From Tubulanus polymorphus (lineage: Eukaryota > Nemertea > Palaeonemertea > Tubulaniformes > Tubulanidae), in assembly GCF_964204645.1 (NCBI RefSeq), contig NC_134027.1:11644485-11708484 (forward strand): a DNA stretch of 64,000 nucleotides, given 5' to 3'. Both the position numbers and the translations under genes were made by a program. Below are positions 1 through 13,500 of the stretch, piece by piece. The first letter of the stretch is position 1, and each line of letters starts with the position of its first letter. The notes under the pieces were generated by a model. It did no database searches. It saw only the letters and a list, made by a program, of their open reading frames with translations, and was not told the origin of the DNA.

Positions 1-2
1 TC

Positions 3-113
3 GAGGACTCCGACTCGGATGTCCTGCTCTCCGTCGACGAGGACAATCACGCGAGCGTCGATTCCCGATCGTCCGATCGGTACCAGCTACTTCAAAATTT
101 GGCCATATCTTAA
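3..113 (+). CDS. C-terminal coding end of an unidentified gene (partial)
   Basis: The third forward frame is open from the left edge to a TAA at 111-113 and encodes an acidic, serine-rich tail that starts EDSDSDVLLSVDEDNHASVD and ends QNLAIS. The stretch is much richer in G and C than the DNA after it, as are other exons in this window, and a canonical AATAAA follows the stop by about 30 bases. I therefore read it as the end of a terminal exon on the plus strand. The family cannot be recognised from 36 low-complexity residues, and the rest of the gene lies outside the window. Confidence 0.6.
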   Translation, partial: EDSDSDVLLSVDEDNHASVDSRSSDRYQLLQNLAIS

Positions 114-143
114 TTGCTCATTTGACTATTGAGCCCGATTAAT

Positions 144-149
144 AATAAA
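144..149 (+). other. Poly(A) signal AATAAA of the left-edge gene
   Basis: AATAAA lies 31 bases after the stop codon of the left-edge coding stretch, the usual context for 3'-end formation, though the 3' UTR would be very short. Confidence 0.4.
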
Positions 150-3100
150 CGCTCTCGGGCGTTCAATCATATCGAAGGGAAGTTATCGATTAACCGATGC
201 ATGATACGAATATTTTAGATTGAAATGTTTAAATTATATGCATGATTATTCTTAGATATAGTATACCGGTAATCTTTTATGCGGTTGATCGACGAGTGAT
301 TTTTGGGCCCAATTTCATAAAGTAGTGGAACCACTTTATAACAAACATGGACGTGATGATGAAACTAAGAATTTTGTCTCATTCAAGCAATTAGACACGT
401 GATTCCACCAACTATCGGTGACAAAAAGGCATGGATTAATCCGGTCCCCTGTAGTTCGTTGTAACAAGGTTCTATTGTAGATTTTTTTATCGAAAAAATC
501 CATAGAGATAAATTTTTTTTTACCTAAGTGACAACTGTATTGAAATACCAATGTGAAATCTGATCGACGCAGATAGCGATTATTGTTGAAATATTTTCCT
601 GGCCTGTTTGGCCGATACAGTCAAACTTATGATCACAAATTGGGACTTAGAAGTAATGACTTCTTAGATGTGACAACTTAACCAAGTTTTGCTGTATAAG
701 GTTTATCTGACAAATTTTAATGGTCCTAAAATATCATATTTGACTCTGGTTTTCTGTTGTTGAGACATGGTAAGATGGTACCTAGTGGTTTCAAGTATTA
801 TTTGTTGGTTTACGATCAAGCTTTTGAGTGAGCTTGAAATATTTGCAGTTCTGGTAATGTATGTCAAAAGTCAAAAGTTTTGTTTGTTTATCGGCCTAAG
901 TATGTAGTCACATAGTGAAATTTGCTCAGGGATTTCATTTGATCTTAGGTGATGAACCTTCGACTCAAGTCGATGCTTTACACCTCATAAAATGAGCCAA
1001 AATCGTGTCTGTAATGGTCATGAATTCTACCATATATTTTTCAATATTGTCTGCTTCAGTGCTGCTGCAATTTTAAAAGAATGTGATCGTTCTCGTTACG
1101 TTCATTATGCTTATTGTGAACGCAGTTATGGAATGCTGCCTACACGGCGTACAATGAAAAATAATGGAATTCTTTGAAGCGGCTCAATTTGCTACCTAAG
1201 ATACCACACCGTATTACCCTTTCGATCTTGCCATATCCTTATGAGAATGAATGGTGTTTATATATGGTGGCATGCGTTTGGGAACTAATTCTCTCTAATT
1301 GTAATGATTCCACGAAACAAACCAAGACCCTAGTTTTTTACAACGTCTGTAAGAATCAAACATCCTTATTCTTATATTTTATCCTTGCGGTTCGCCTAAT
1401 GGTAGTAGTTTTGTCCGGAAAAAGATTGAAGATTTCTGCCTGGCTTTAGGATTAACGCTTTATCGTAAGTGATTCCTTTAACCTTACTAGTTTTTTACCG
1501 TGCCATGAAAAAAAACTGGAAATATCTGGCTGGCTTTGTTATTCTTTCTCACAGCTGTGTGTAGCATGAATGTAAGTATCACTCCTCATTTATTGTCACT
1601 GATTATACCAATAATGTTATTGTTTGGTTTAAGTGCATATGTTACGTCTTAGGTTGTCGCCCTTTGGTTACAATGTAAAAACTCAAGCCCGAGATAAAAA
1701 ACTACAGGCGCGTTTCCAAGGGGAGGTGCAGGGGGATGTGCACCCATCCTAAAGATGCCGGATTACCTGAATTTTTTCAGGAAAAGGAATAATAACAAAA
1801 TGATACCTTAAAGTATAAGTTGATTAGGCTAGGTTGTTCTCTGAATTTCTATGAATGAGTTTATATTTTCTGATGAGCTTTCTTTCCGAGTGCCCTTTTA
1901 ATTATATGATATGCCCTATTTCGTGGTTGTGCCCCTGCCTGAATCACACCCCAGATCCATCCCTGAATTTGGCTGAACCTGTACATAATTAAATTAAAAC
2001 CCACTATATATGCAAATTCAGGTTAAAAAAATAATTTCATTAATCAGAGTTCAGTTGGAATAATGATATTCCCAGCATGTTTGTTTTGATTATGACTTTG
2101 TTTTAGTGGGTTGTATTGATTGGCTGACAAATGCTGTTATTGATTTAGATGTTTGTGCATATCTTCAGTACACTTGAATAAATAAAGCTCGCATTGTGTA
2201 CATCAGTGAAATAAAGGATCGTCCGGCAAGACTTAAGTGAAAATGGAATACTGACTACATTGATTGAAGTTTGGTTCCAATCTTATGAAATACAATACAC
2301 TCCGCTTGCCATGGAACTGATTGTTCGAATTGTATAGTGCGTAATATAATATGATATTGAATTTGGAGATCAATTGAGCAAATTTACTATCGAAAAAATG
2401 TTGGCGTTAAGAGAGAACCTGGCGTTAAAAACGATGGCATTATAACGAACTTTGGCTGTACAGTCAAACGCTTACGTCATCGTAGTGGGGACGATCATGT
2501 TGATGACGTCGAAATAGTGACGTGCAAGTAAATAGACTTGGAAATAAAATTAAGGTCTAAAAAAAAAGACATGACTTAAGTGACTTAGACTTTGACTGAA
2601 ATATTCCAACTCCAAATTAAGTGATGCTGATTTTTCATTGTTGCTCAGAAATTCACCGAGCTCTATTATGATCCGAGGCTAGTGGAGTCCACTGTGCTGT
2701 CAGTCCTTATTGAAGATGGAATCTGAATGTATTTGCTACATTAGACTCCACTTCAAACACGGCCATGTGCTTCAGGTTGTTGCGTGCCTCAGACAAAATT
2801 ATTGACATTTTTCTCAAATTCATGTGATGACCCATGGTCGTTCCCAATGCCTCGAACAAAAAAGCCATTGGTCTCGCCAGATCCAAGGCAGGCGGTGTCT
2901 ACTCTACCATGTATGTGAAAGGCTTATTAATCTCCATTATCTTGAAATTGTTAGTAACACAAAAATCAAACTGGAAACACCGATCAGTAGTTTTTGATAA
3001 ACTGCTCGAATTCGGTGTTGTCACCAAATATGGTTGAATTGTTAGATTGAGATATGAATAATAAGAATTTTTTTACGTATTATATTTTTTTATCATTTGT

Positions 3101-4150
3101 CAACGATCATCAATCGATTGTGCGAAACGTAGTAGAGAACGTGTTTTTATGTAAAACGTATGCAATACAAAAAGCAAATGTATTATATAGTAATAGTAAC
3201 AACCTTTTCAGTTCATGTTTTGAAATGATGATTGTATTTCTTTCATGTGTTCTGCGCAACAGGCCGATATTAAGGGGTTTTGAAAGAATCCCTACCCCAC
3301 TTGTCAATGATGGTCCACCCAGATGTCGGCCAATGAAGTTTGAGAATCAAAGCAAAATTTCATTGACCTTATATCGGGTAAATCTGTTTTACACCCTGAT
3401 GTCAAACACTATAATTGCTCATGCAACTAATTTTCATAAGTATATTCTGACTGCGGCAGTACTCAATTTAAAGACTTGTGTGTGCGCCATACAAAAGTTC
3501 CACTTTCATGGAAATTAAACCCCCCATGGGCCACTGCTCATTCAAACATTGATTGGATAGTCTTATTGCGGAGACTCTTGTTCATTTTCATGAATACAGC
3601 TTGCCTGCTGTTCAAAGGGCATATGGAACCTGACTAAGTCGGCCATCGATTTGTGACAAATTACATGTATATACATCATGTAACATCGTATATTAACAGA
3701 CAACAGTGTGCTTGACAAAATTATTGTACTGGTAACTAATTGTAATTTATTGCTTGTGCATTTAATTTGTATAAAAGTTTTAATAAATCATGATTCTGGA
3801 GTGTGTTGAATTCATACTTTTGACTTTTAAAATCTTTTTTTTTTAAATCATTTTTTCAGTGGTGTTTGCTAAATGTTTTATACAGTTGACATAGAATAAG
3901 TGTGTTTAAGGCCTCCAAAAATAGATTGACTGATTGGTGGAGAGTCATTCATGATTGGGCTGCTGACCCTAATCCTTATCCTGAGATCTGTTTAGTAAGG
4001 GGCGTGGATAAGGGCTGGGAAGGTATTGCTGACACCGGTCCGGTAATCCCGCATTCAAATCGGTTGAATGATAAAAATATTTTAGGCTGTTTGTACTTTT
4101 TGTCAAAGTGAAAGTAACCGAGAACTTCCGTATTTGTTATAGCCGTATTT
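150..4150. other. Gene-poor spacer upstream of POGLUT1
   Basis: AT-rich DNA with no convincing exon. The longest open frame (3054-3518, plus) encodes an unrecognisable low-complexity product. Around 340-480 and 2440 there are AACAAGGTTCTATTGTA-like and TTATAACGAACTTTGG-like pieces that resemble the dispersed repeat at 42265-42552. Around 1710-1970 there are decayed CAGGGG/CCCCTG-type ends. Confidence 0.4.
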
Positions 4151-4373
4151 GTTTATACCGGTTACATTTCAGTCCCAGCTATGGGCGGGGTCTGTAGAAG
4201 GGTCGAAGCGTAAGAAAAATTGATGGCAAACTTCGAGATTCTAGAATCATGAGCTATCGCGCAGATATTATTCGCGTATTAGTCGTTCCCTAGATTACCG
4301 GCGCCCGCAGAAATTAATACACTCGCCGCCCAACAAATTTTCTTTAGTTCCTTTAAACGGAGGCGAGAAAGCG
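4151..4373 (+). promoter_or_regulatory. Presumed promoter and 5' UTR of POGLUT1
   Basis: This is the interval just before the start codon of the POGLUT1 gene. It contains one GC-box-like GGGCGGGG at 4183-4190 and is less AT-rich than the spacer before it. No TATA box is obvious. The transcription start cannot be placed from sequence alone. Confidence 0.25.
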
Positions 4374-4530
4374 ATGTTGTTTAGATACATCCCGGAAATG
4401 GCATGCTCAAGTTGGATTTTGTTTCTTTTCGCCGGATTATCAATCGCTAACGTTACTCCCGACGAATGTGGGCAAGGTACATGTACGGCATCAAATAAAG
4501 TCGAAAATGAGAAAGCAAAATATCGTCTTG
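4374..4530 (+). CDS. POGLUT1: POGLUT1 exon 1 (signal peptide)
   Basis: Encodes residues 1-52 plus one base. ATG at 4374 opens a hydrophobic leader ([12 protein letters not shown]). The donor GTAAGT begins at 4531. A second in-frame ATG (Met9, 4398) would give a tighter signal peptide, so the true start is uncertain by eight codons. Confidence 0.85.
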
Positions 4531-7500
4531 GTAAGTACTGTCATGAGCCCTGGAATTAAGAAATTGAAATATTCTCCCAAACTCACACCTGCAGTGCAGC
4601 CTCTTTTTTGTTGAACTCGTGTCTTTCTGTCTGGTAGCAGGTCAACTCGTACCCTATTATTGCGGAAATATTTTCCCTGCATTTTTACAAGCTGTTCATC
4701 GCACTTACTTAAAAAACTAATTTTTCCTATTTTGATTTTTGAATAAAGCCCTGTTCAACATCAAAAGCAAAAAAGCATGAATTTTCCTTTTGCGACTCAG
4801 GTAATAGCGGGCATCCTTATTACCGAGATGACGTATTTTACCGAGATGAACCGAGATGAAATTAAATATAACATATTTATTTATTCCTTATCGATTTTTA
4901 CAATTGAAATCATATTATATCAGTAATAAATGCCTACTGGAGTCATATTTTACATATTTTGTCGGATATTTTAGTAGAAAAATTACTTTTAACTTTACCG
5001 AGATGAAATCGTCGATCAATCAAATTCAATGAAAATTTATTGCTTACTGAGTTTACGTATTGGAAGTCAAAATTTTTTTGAATAAAAAGATATGTAAAAT
5101 AAGACTAGAAGGTATTTATTACTGATATAACATGATTTCAAGTGTTAAAATCGATAAGGAATAAATAAATATGTTATAGTTAATTTATATATTAAGTTAT
5201 AGTTAAGTCATATTTTTCCGGATATTTTGTAAAATAAATTTTGACTTCAAATACGTAATCGCGGTTAGCAATAAAATTTCATTGAATTTGATCGATCGAC
5301 GATCTCATCTCGGTAAAGTTAAAAGTTATTTTTCTACAAAAATATTCGACAAAATATGTAAAATATGACTCCAGCCAGGTATTTATTACTGATATGATAT
5401 GATTTCAAGTGTTAAAATCGATAAGGAATAAATAAATATGTAATATTTCAACTCATCTCGGTTGATCTCGGTAAAATACGTCATCTCGGTAATAAGGATG
5501 ACCGGTAATAGAATATATTTTTGACTTCTAGTGTGAAAAATCCTTTTTCTGATGATATGGTTACACATGTAGTGTTTTTTTTAAATTTTTTGTAATAAAT
5601 ACCAACAAGATTCTATATGAAATGATAAACAGGGTAAAAGTTGAACATAGATAGTTAAATACATTAAGATTTAAAAAACAGGTTCTCGTACGAGTTGGCC
5701 AGTTATGTCCTACACACGTCTTACTTTTCTGAAAAAGTTGGTGACATTCTCAAATTCATGTTACTTGACTCCCAATTTCTCATTTTTTAGATGCCAGATG
5801 GAAACCGTATAGAGCTAAGATCGCAAAAGCCTTGCAGGAATACGTAGAATGTAGCTCAGAAAATTGTGACTGCCATTCTAGGTATGTTATGATTTAAAAG
5901 AATTAATGAGAACATCAATTTTCAAATTCCGTTTAATAAAAGGGTGCCTTCAACTTCGTGATGTAAATCTATTGAATATTGGGTTTAATCTCCTGAAGCT
6001 CAATTTATATCAACACATTGATTACCATATTTCAACGGGTTACTATTCCATATTGATTATCCTTACCCACAGTATTGGATGAAAAACAATACAATACTGT
6101 TCTATTCAGAGAAATTATCTTTGATTAAAAATTTTCTTTACTATTTATATTACTCAAATTGCCTAGGCCTATTTTACGATCACACGCCAATTACACTTTT
6201 ACTTGGAGTAATATATATGGTACTGTAACGAAAATGTTTTAGTAGAACAGTATCATATTTTAATCTGATAAGTGCGAGTAAGGAAAACAAATATGGAGTA
6301 ACTTTGTGTAAATATGAAGAAACCCACCGAGAGTAGTGCATCGAAGTAATGTGGAGTAACCCATACAATTGAATAGTAAAGCAATGAAGTAACCGATAGT
6401 AAGCTCTAGTAAGAAGGGATCTAGGCCTATAGTGATTTAACCAATAAAGTAATCCATCATAATATGTAGTAAGGTATAGTGATATGATACAAGATCCTCA
6501 CTACTCCTTGGTGCCTTAAAAAACTCCTTCTAAACAGGAAATGCTTTTAAAAGGTGCTTGAAACTCCTTTAGGTTGATTTGAGCGAAATGCCCAAAACTC
6601 CTTCAATTTTGAGGAATAAGCAATTTGAAATGCTTAGTTGTAAACTACGTCTAAACCATTTATTTACCCCAATTAGTTGGTTACTGAATTAGAAATTGAG
6701 TTTAGTTGTGTAAAGGATAAAAATTTGTTTATGAAAAAACCGTATTAATGGTTTGCCAAGATAAACAGTACTGACTTAGGAGGAGTCGACGATAATTGGA
6801 ATATGAAAGTGATGCAGGCACTTCTTCGGAATTTGAAATTTTCGTCTTTAAAACGAATTATATGACCGATCTGTAGGGACCCTGTAATAGGAAAGTTAAT
6901 TAGGCCATAGGCCTAAGTATAACATTAACGATCCTTGCCCAATACCTTTAATTTTTTTCTAGCAGAACATATAAGATCAGTATAGAATGTGCTATCATCA
7001 GAAAATCATGATCGACTGAATTATTTTCGATTGGGAAGCGAGCATAAGTTGTTTGCGTGGTCAAAAGTTTGTCTTGAAATTCCAAACTTTTTTGTACAAA
7101 AAATACACCTTTTTCGCTGGAAAATTTGCCAGAATTGCCCTGTTACGTAAATTCCTGGCTTCCATTCACTGGATCGTGAAAAACTGCGTATCTCTTTTTG
7201 TGCCGTATATTTTAACGCGGCATGAAATGATGAAAATATACCAACTGTCTATTGAATAACGAGGCATTGGTGGTGTCTGGTGTATCCTTTAACGCTATTT
7301 GAACTATCCGTCGAACTGGAAAAAAATTACTCGATTCTCCGCGCTCCATCGGGTTGTAAAGCATGGCATTTACTCATCCATTTACTCATCAAAAAACTGA
7401 TAGCGATACGACCCGCATTTTGCACGAAGTGAAGTGTATTGAAATTTTTCAAAGTCGGCGAGCAATGTAAGTCGATAGTTCATGTTCGCCTGTAGGCTCT

Positions 7501-10500
7501 GTAAACATCACAAATTCATTATGTTTAAAGTCGCCGCATTCGTGTTGTTGAACGTAGGATAAAATCGATGTTCTATTATCGAATAAACATCGTCGCTTGG
7601 CAGTTTTATGAATATGAATAGCGGGTACGAATCGCAGATATATAGTTTGCGATCGTTTATTTGAATAACTCGTGGTAACGCGCTAGCGAAAATGTTTTAT
7701 GTAGATTACGTAAACATTTTTTTTTTCTATCGGGATAATAAAACGACGTTGTTAGCAGTTTATTCTCCATTACATAATGTGTAGAAATATGATTCTAACT
7801 TGTTATAATATGAATGATAACATATATTTATTATATACAGCGCTCCGTATACATTTCAGCGCAGTTTACAAATAGACATGGCTATAAAGAACAAATTGAA
7901 ACAGTCAATTTAGTTATTGCCTAAACCCTTTCAGTGCATCTACACCGCAGTGCGGTGTATGAATCGGTGATGGATTTTGCTAGTACACCACACTGCGGTG
8001 TATTGATGTAATTAGTAATCAGTAATTATCTCTCTTGAAAAATGGCAGCACCTGTCAAACATAGTGAAATATTAGTAACTAACAATACACTGCGCCGCGG
8101 TGTAGACGCAAGTGGTATTCGCGTTATTCAACACACTAGGGTGGAATTTCTCAAAATATTCAAATTATCTCCAGCACTATAAGGTATCAATTAGTCAGCA
8201 CTGAAAGGGTTAAGGCTAAACAAAAGTGATACCTCGTTTCTCCGCAGTGGCCTGTAATTTTTGTAAAATATAATAAGATTTTTGTTAAATGTAATAAAAT
8301 TTGTAATCAGTTCATTTCTATAGCTGCCGGGTGTGGTATGGTAAAATTGATCACGATTTAAAAAATAGTAATGTGGTAACTCTAATGTACAGGGTAGACA
8401 GGCGGCCGGCCTGGTCAAGTATTTAGCAGAAACAAGGCATTTATTTTTTCTAGCCTAAGAGGAATTTCTGCTGAAACAAAGGCACAGTGACTATAAAATC
8501 GAGTATTGAATGATACATAATTTAGTAAAATCGAATTAGTAGATCCAGTCGTAAGGATCTGTTAGGTGTAGCCTATGTAATGTGATTAGATCGCAAATAC
8601 AACTTGATGCCAAATCATTCAATAATTTCTTATTCTGTATGTACTATTCTGTGTTTTCCTTTGTATATATTTTGTCTCTTTATTGTGTTCATCCCTAGAA
8701 TGTAAATGTTTACGTTACGGGTCAATAAAGTTATTTGAATTTGAATTTTCAATTAAAAAACCATGAGCAGAACTTTAAAATCAATATGTTTATAGACTGG
8801 AAGCCAGTGTAGCTCAGCTTGTATATAGGAGTAATGGAATAAAACCTTTTAGATCTTGCGACAAGTTGAGCAGCGGAGTTTTGGATAAGCTGCAACGTTA
8901 TGATATTGTACCGACTTGTTCCAAGTAACAGACTTTTGCAGTAATCAAGTCTAGAAGTTAGGCTATAAAACAATGATCTTCAACTTTCCGTGATCGGATT
9001 ATAGAAAAAAAGGTCAAATTTTGCCTATTTTGTAAAGGCCAAAAGCAGCTGACTTTAAGCACGTTTAACACGATGATCCATGGTCATACCAAATTTAAAG
9101 TAAGCACCCAGATTGCGTACCACTTCACTAGCATGTATTGTACATAGAACTCTGTCGCCAGTAAAGAAGTTTCCAGTCTCTAGGCGTCATTCTGTTGCGG
9201 TCCCCAGAGGTCCCCATTGTTGCGATAATTTGCGCTCATTTTTTGAAACATAAGTTTTGATTGAATATCATATAGTTCTGCAGTGCCTTGCTTGATTAAC
9301 TTAATCAGTACACCATTTTAAAGGAAATGAAATGCAGGTATTTGCCGGTGATTATTGGAGTTTTTGAGGCAACAATTGAGAGCAGTGACCAGACAAATGA
9401 TTGCGTTTGAATTGCAACTGGCACCGCAAATGATCCACTTCGCTTTGTTTGAGCATTGTTTAGTATCTAGTGAATGGTTTGCGTGTGAACGCCCTCTCTT
9501 ATTAGACATGGTTCAAATTTGGCCCGAGCCTAATCCATACCAATTTGGCCCGGGCCAAATCGTCTCCGTGTGATCGCAGCTAGTGTTAACGAGAAGGAAA
9601 TCAAAGATCCGGACACAATTTCCTACAAAACAATTGTGCGTATGTTGAAAGATCCGCTTATTGATGGGAAAATTATGTCGTTTATATCACTATTGTCAGT
9701 TATAACGCCATTTCTTACACTATATCAGTGCCATCACCGATGCTGCCATTCTTGGCGGATGATCTATATTGCGTGATGAAAATCATTTATGTCTCCAGTC
9801 ATCAAAATATCTGTGCTCGAAACTAATAAGGGAATTTCAGCTATTCAGTATTGATATCGCGGAAAAAGAAAATCAAGTTCTTCCTCATGTTGTTTGACAA
9901 TGGATTTGTAGCCAACAGAGAACTGAAATTATTATTATCTATGAAAAAAGTGTCAGAGAGACTTCATTCGCAATTTAAAGCAGCCGTGCTTAAATTAATC
10001 AGCAAACTTCAAGACAAATGTCTTGCTAAATATCAGCTGCTTGAGCGAGCAATGAAATGCTTGAATCCAAAAGAAATCGTAGAAAGAAAATCTGGATGTA
10101 AAGACTCTTTCGATACAGTTCTTAGGGTAGTTGTAGACTCGAAGAAAGTGAATATAGAAGATTGTGATACAATCAAGTCTCAGTATGAACTGTTTCTAGA
10201 TAATGAAGTACCATATAACATCGCTGAATTTAAGTTGTTTGATTATAGCAGTGATCAATGCTGCGTAGATACACTCTTTTATAGACTAATGTCAAGGGAA
10301 AAGACATAGGAAAAGCTTTGGGGTGTTTTAAGTGATTTGTTGATATTATCACATGGACAAGCTGGAGTAGAACGTGGTTTCTCCATAATATGAGAGAAAT
10401 TAATGTCGCAAAAAGCATTTACTGGTACTGCCCAACGGGTAGTTATTGACCCCTGCGCTCAATTGGTGGTACCATGAATTCAAGATTATCATGACAACTC

Positions 10501-13500
10501 ATGATGTCCAGTTAGTGCAGCTCGGCAAAAATATGAATCCTTCCTCGAAGAGGAACGAAAAAAGAAAGCTAGGTAGTGAGAATTCAAAAAAGCAAAAACT
10601 GTTAGTAGATCGAATTGACACTCTCAAATCTAAAAAGAGAAGTCTGACAGAATAGGCCACTACATTATCAAATTCAGCTGATGAATTCTCAAAAAAAGCG
10701 GAGTAAGTTAGCCGTGTGAAAGAGCACAGTAACCGTGTTGTAGTTCAGTCAAATAGCCACCGGGCTACATCCAAAATTATATTAGATGAGGCGCAAAGAT
10801 TGATGATATGATTTCCGAACTCTCAGAATCCAAAAACTTGTAAATTTCGATGTTTGCCCGTATTAGGCATCTGTTAGGTGTAATGTACACAAAGTATTAT
10901 CATGGCAAAAAATAAGACTAATTCAGAAAATAAATGTATCTGATTATGTATTTGAAATGATTGACTCTCATGTTTATTATTGGCTTTTTGCGGAACATTT
11001 TACAAGGCTTTTTGTCTTGCGTGGATCAGAGAATATCAAGAGATCAGGGAATTCTGGGTGTCCTGATCTGTACGAACCCTGACAATCTGATTCGTATTGA
11101 CTCCAAACATTAACTACTGCTTGTCAAAATCACCATCTAGAATGTTTTTGTCAATAGTATTTCCTATCTAAAAAATGTCTCTACGAGAAAATGGTCCGCA
11201 TCCAATCCTCGCTGTTCTTTAGTTTAGAGCTGCATTCATAGCTAGCCGAACATCCTGCAGAGTAAAAAATAATGCAGTTCACAATATTAATGCCCTGTGT
11301 GATTATGCCCTGAGAGAACAAGTAAGGAATAAAGGAGTGTCCAGGACATGAAGTTCTGCCCCTTATGAGGCCATTGATTTTTCACTCGATTTCTTGTTGT
11401 AGGTAGGTTGATCTGAAAAGGTTGAAAGTTCTGTGAACACATGAAAATTATCTTTATATTCAAAATAACATAACTGATCCTTAATATCATATGATTTATA
11501 TCCTAATATCTATTGTGGACAATATTACCAATATGTGTGTTATCTTTTAAGGTGTCAAAACTTTTAAACTAGTTTTCTTGTTGATGAATGCTGTGAATTG
11601 CAGTTTAATAGTGGCATAGATAGTACCTCCATGACCGTTGATGGCTGTACAGCGCTTCTTTTCTCCTGCTTCAAGCTCATCGCGGGTGTTAATAAAATTG
11701 TCGTTTTTGCCGATGTTGCGAACTGGGATAAATTCATTCAATTTATCGACATCATGTGATAAAAACCGAATTATGCGGCCACATAACTGAAATGCACCAG
11801 GGACTGGTCGCATAAGGCAGTAATCGTGTTAAGTTGTTGTTTCGCAAAAAATTGAACAGTGCTGCATACAAACGTGTATAAACTGAAAATACAGCCGATC
11901 ACCATTATGTTTATTTGAAAATTCATGCCCATTTTTCATTTTTTTATTCCCAAAGTAAAAAGGGCACATTTAGTCGTCCGTATTAATTCCAAAAGCAGAA
12001 AAGGACACATTTTTACAAGACGAGACAGGTGATTTTAAACAAAAATGCACAATCAGTTGTGCATCAATTCCAAAAAAAAATATAAGAAAGGCACTTGTAG
12101 TCATCTATATCAATGCCAACAGTAGAAAAAGACACATTTTTACAAGATGAGGCAGATAGTTTTAAACATATAGACGCACCATTCTTCAGGATTTTATCTT
12201 TATTGCCTGGAACTAGATCTCAATGCAGTTAATTTTCTAGAAAGCACTTTGTCTCAGGACTTCATATAGGCCTATTGCTTGAAAATTGCACCAAAAAGCA
12301 GTTAGGCCTAACTTTCAAAATTAAGACCCCCTCATTTGTCATGGATTATGCCCCTTTTTTAAGTTTGTCTACTCTCAGCAGTAGTCTGCATGTATTGAAG
12401 TTAAATGCGTTGATCATTTTATAGTTATATCGGTTATATAGGCCTATAGCAGGACGGTAGAACACTGGATGAGATGGCATCCAGATGGTTCTTGATCATT
12501 AGTTTGCCATGTGCGCATTATATATTTGTTAGATAGATTTTATTTGTTTACTAATAAAATCTGCGCAGCACAGTTTTGAGATCAAATCAGGTGCAGGTAG
12601 TTTTAGTTTCGATAGCAAGTTTGCTCGGTAGTCCGGAAGAATTCTTATAGACCGGTAATTATTTCGTTCCTCAGTGCTTGGCGACTTATGAATACATCTT
12701 TCTTCTTGTAATGAATGATAAACTGAAAGATAACGCGGTTACTTGCTACATGTTCACTCATTAAGACTGTCAGATCGGTATCAGTACCATTTCGCTTAGA
12801 TAAACTTTACAAGGTAAACACGAATCGTAGCTTTAACTCGCGAACAAGAAAATAGTCGAAAATGAAGTTAAGACTGATTCTTGTGTAATCCTTGTCAATT
12901 CGACCATGCAATCATGGAATATAGCGGCTGGAAAATGTTGTTCAATAGAACTAACTTGATAAAGTTTGAAAACCCTTGTAAAATAACGCATACATTGCTT
13001 GGTATTGTTGACAATAAATGATGTAATATCAGTTATACAATATTAAGCATCAATAAAACTATTTTGGATTGAATATCGACAATTGAATTGAATTGAGCGA
13101 CAACCAGTCTAGTCCTGATATATTGACTTAAAAATGATTATCAAAAGTAGAATAAGAATTATGAAATGTATTTAATTACGGAATAAACACCAAAATTCAT
13201 AATTGTGATTGTTATTTTGACACGCCGATAATGATGATGTAGTGCACATTGACTAACACAAAACCCCTTAAATAATGCATAATAGGTATCAATGTACCGC
13301 TATAACATTATTATAATAGTTTTTATGGCGTCATAAGATTTGTTGAGATTTTGTTGAACGTCTGTGGTACCCGGTCTGCGGTAATATATAACCAGCCAAC
13401 CCATAGGGTTTTGACATATTTTGTATTCAGAATTTTATACATGTACCGCATACTAGCTTCATTGTACGAGATGTAATGAAATTTCAGGGCCCATTGGAAT

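Noticed and set aside
3054-3518. 154-codon plus-strand frame
   Set aside because: AT-rich, hydrophobic and low-complexity product with no family resemblance, no repeat of coding structure and no splice context.
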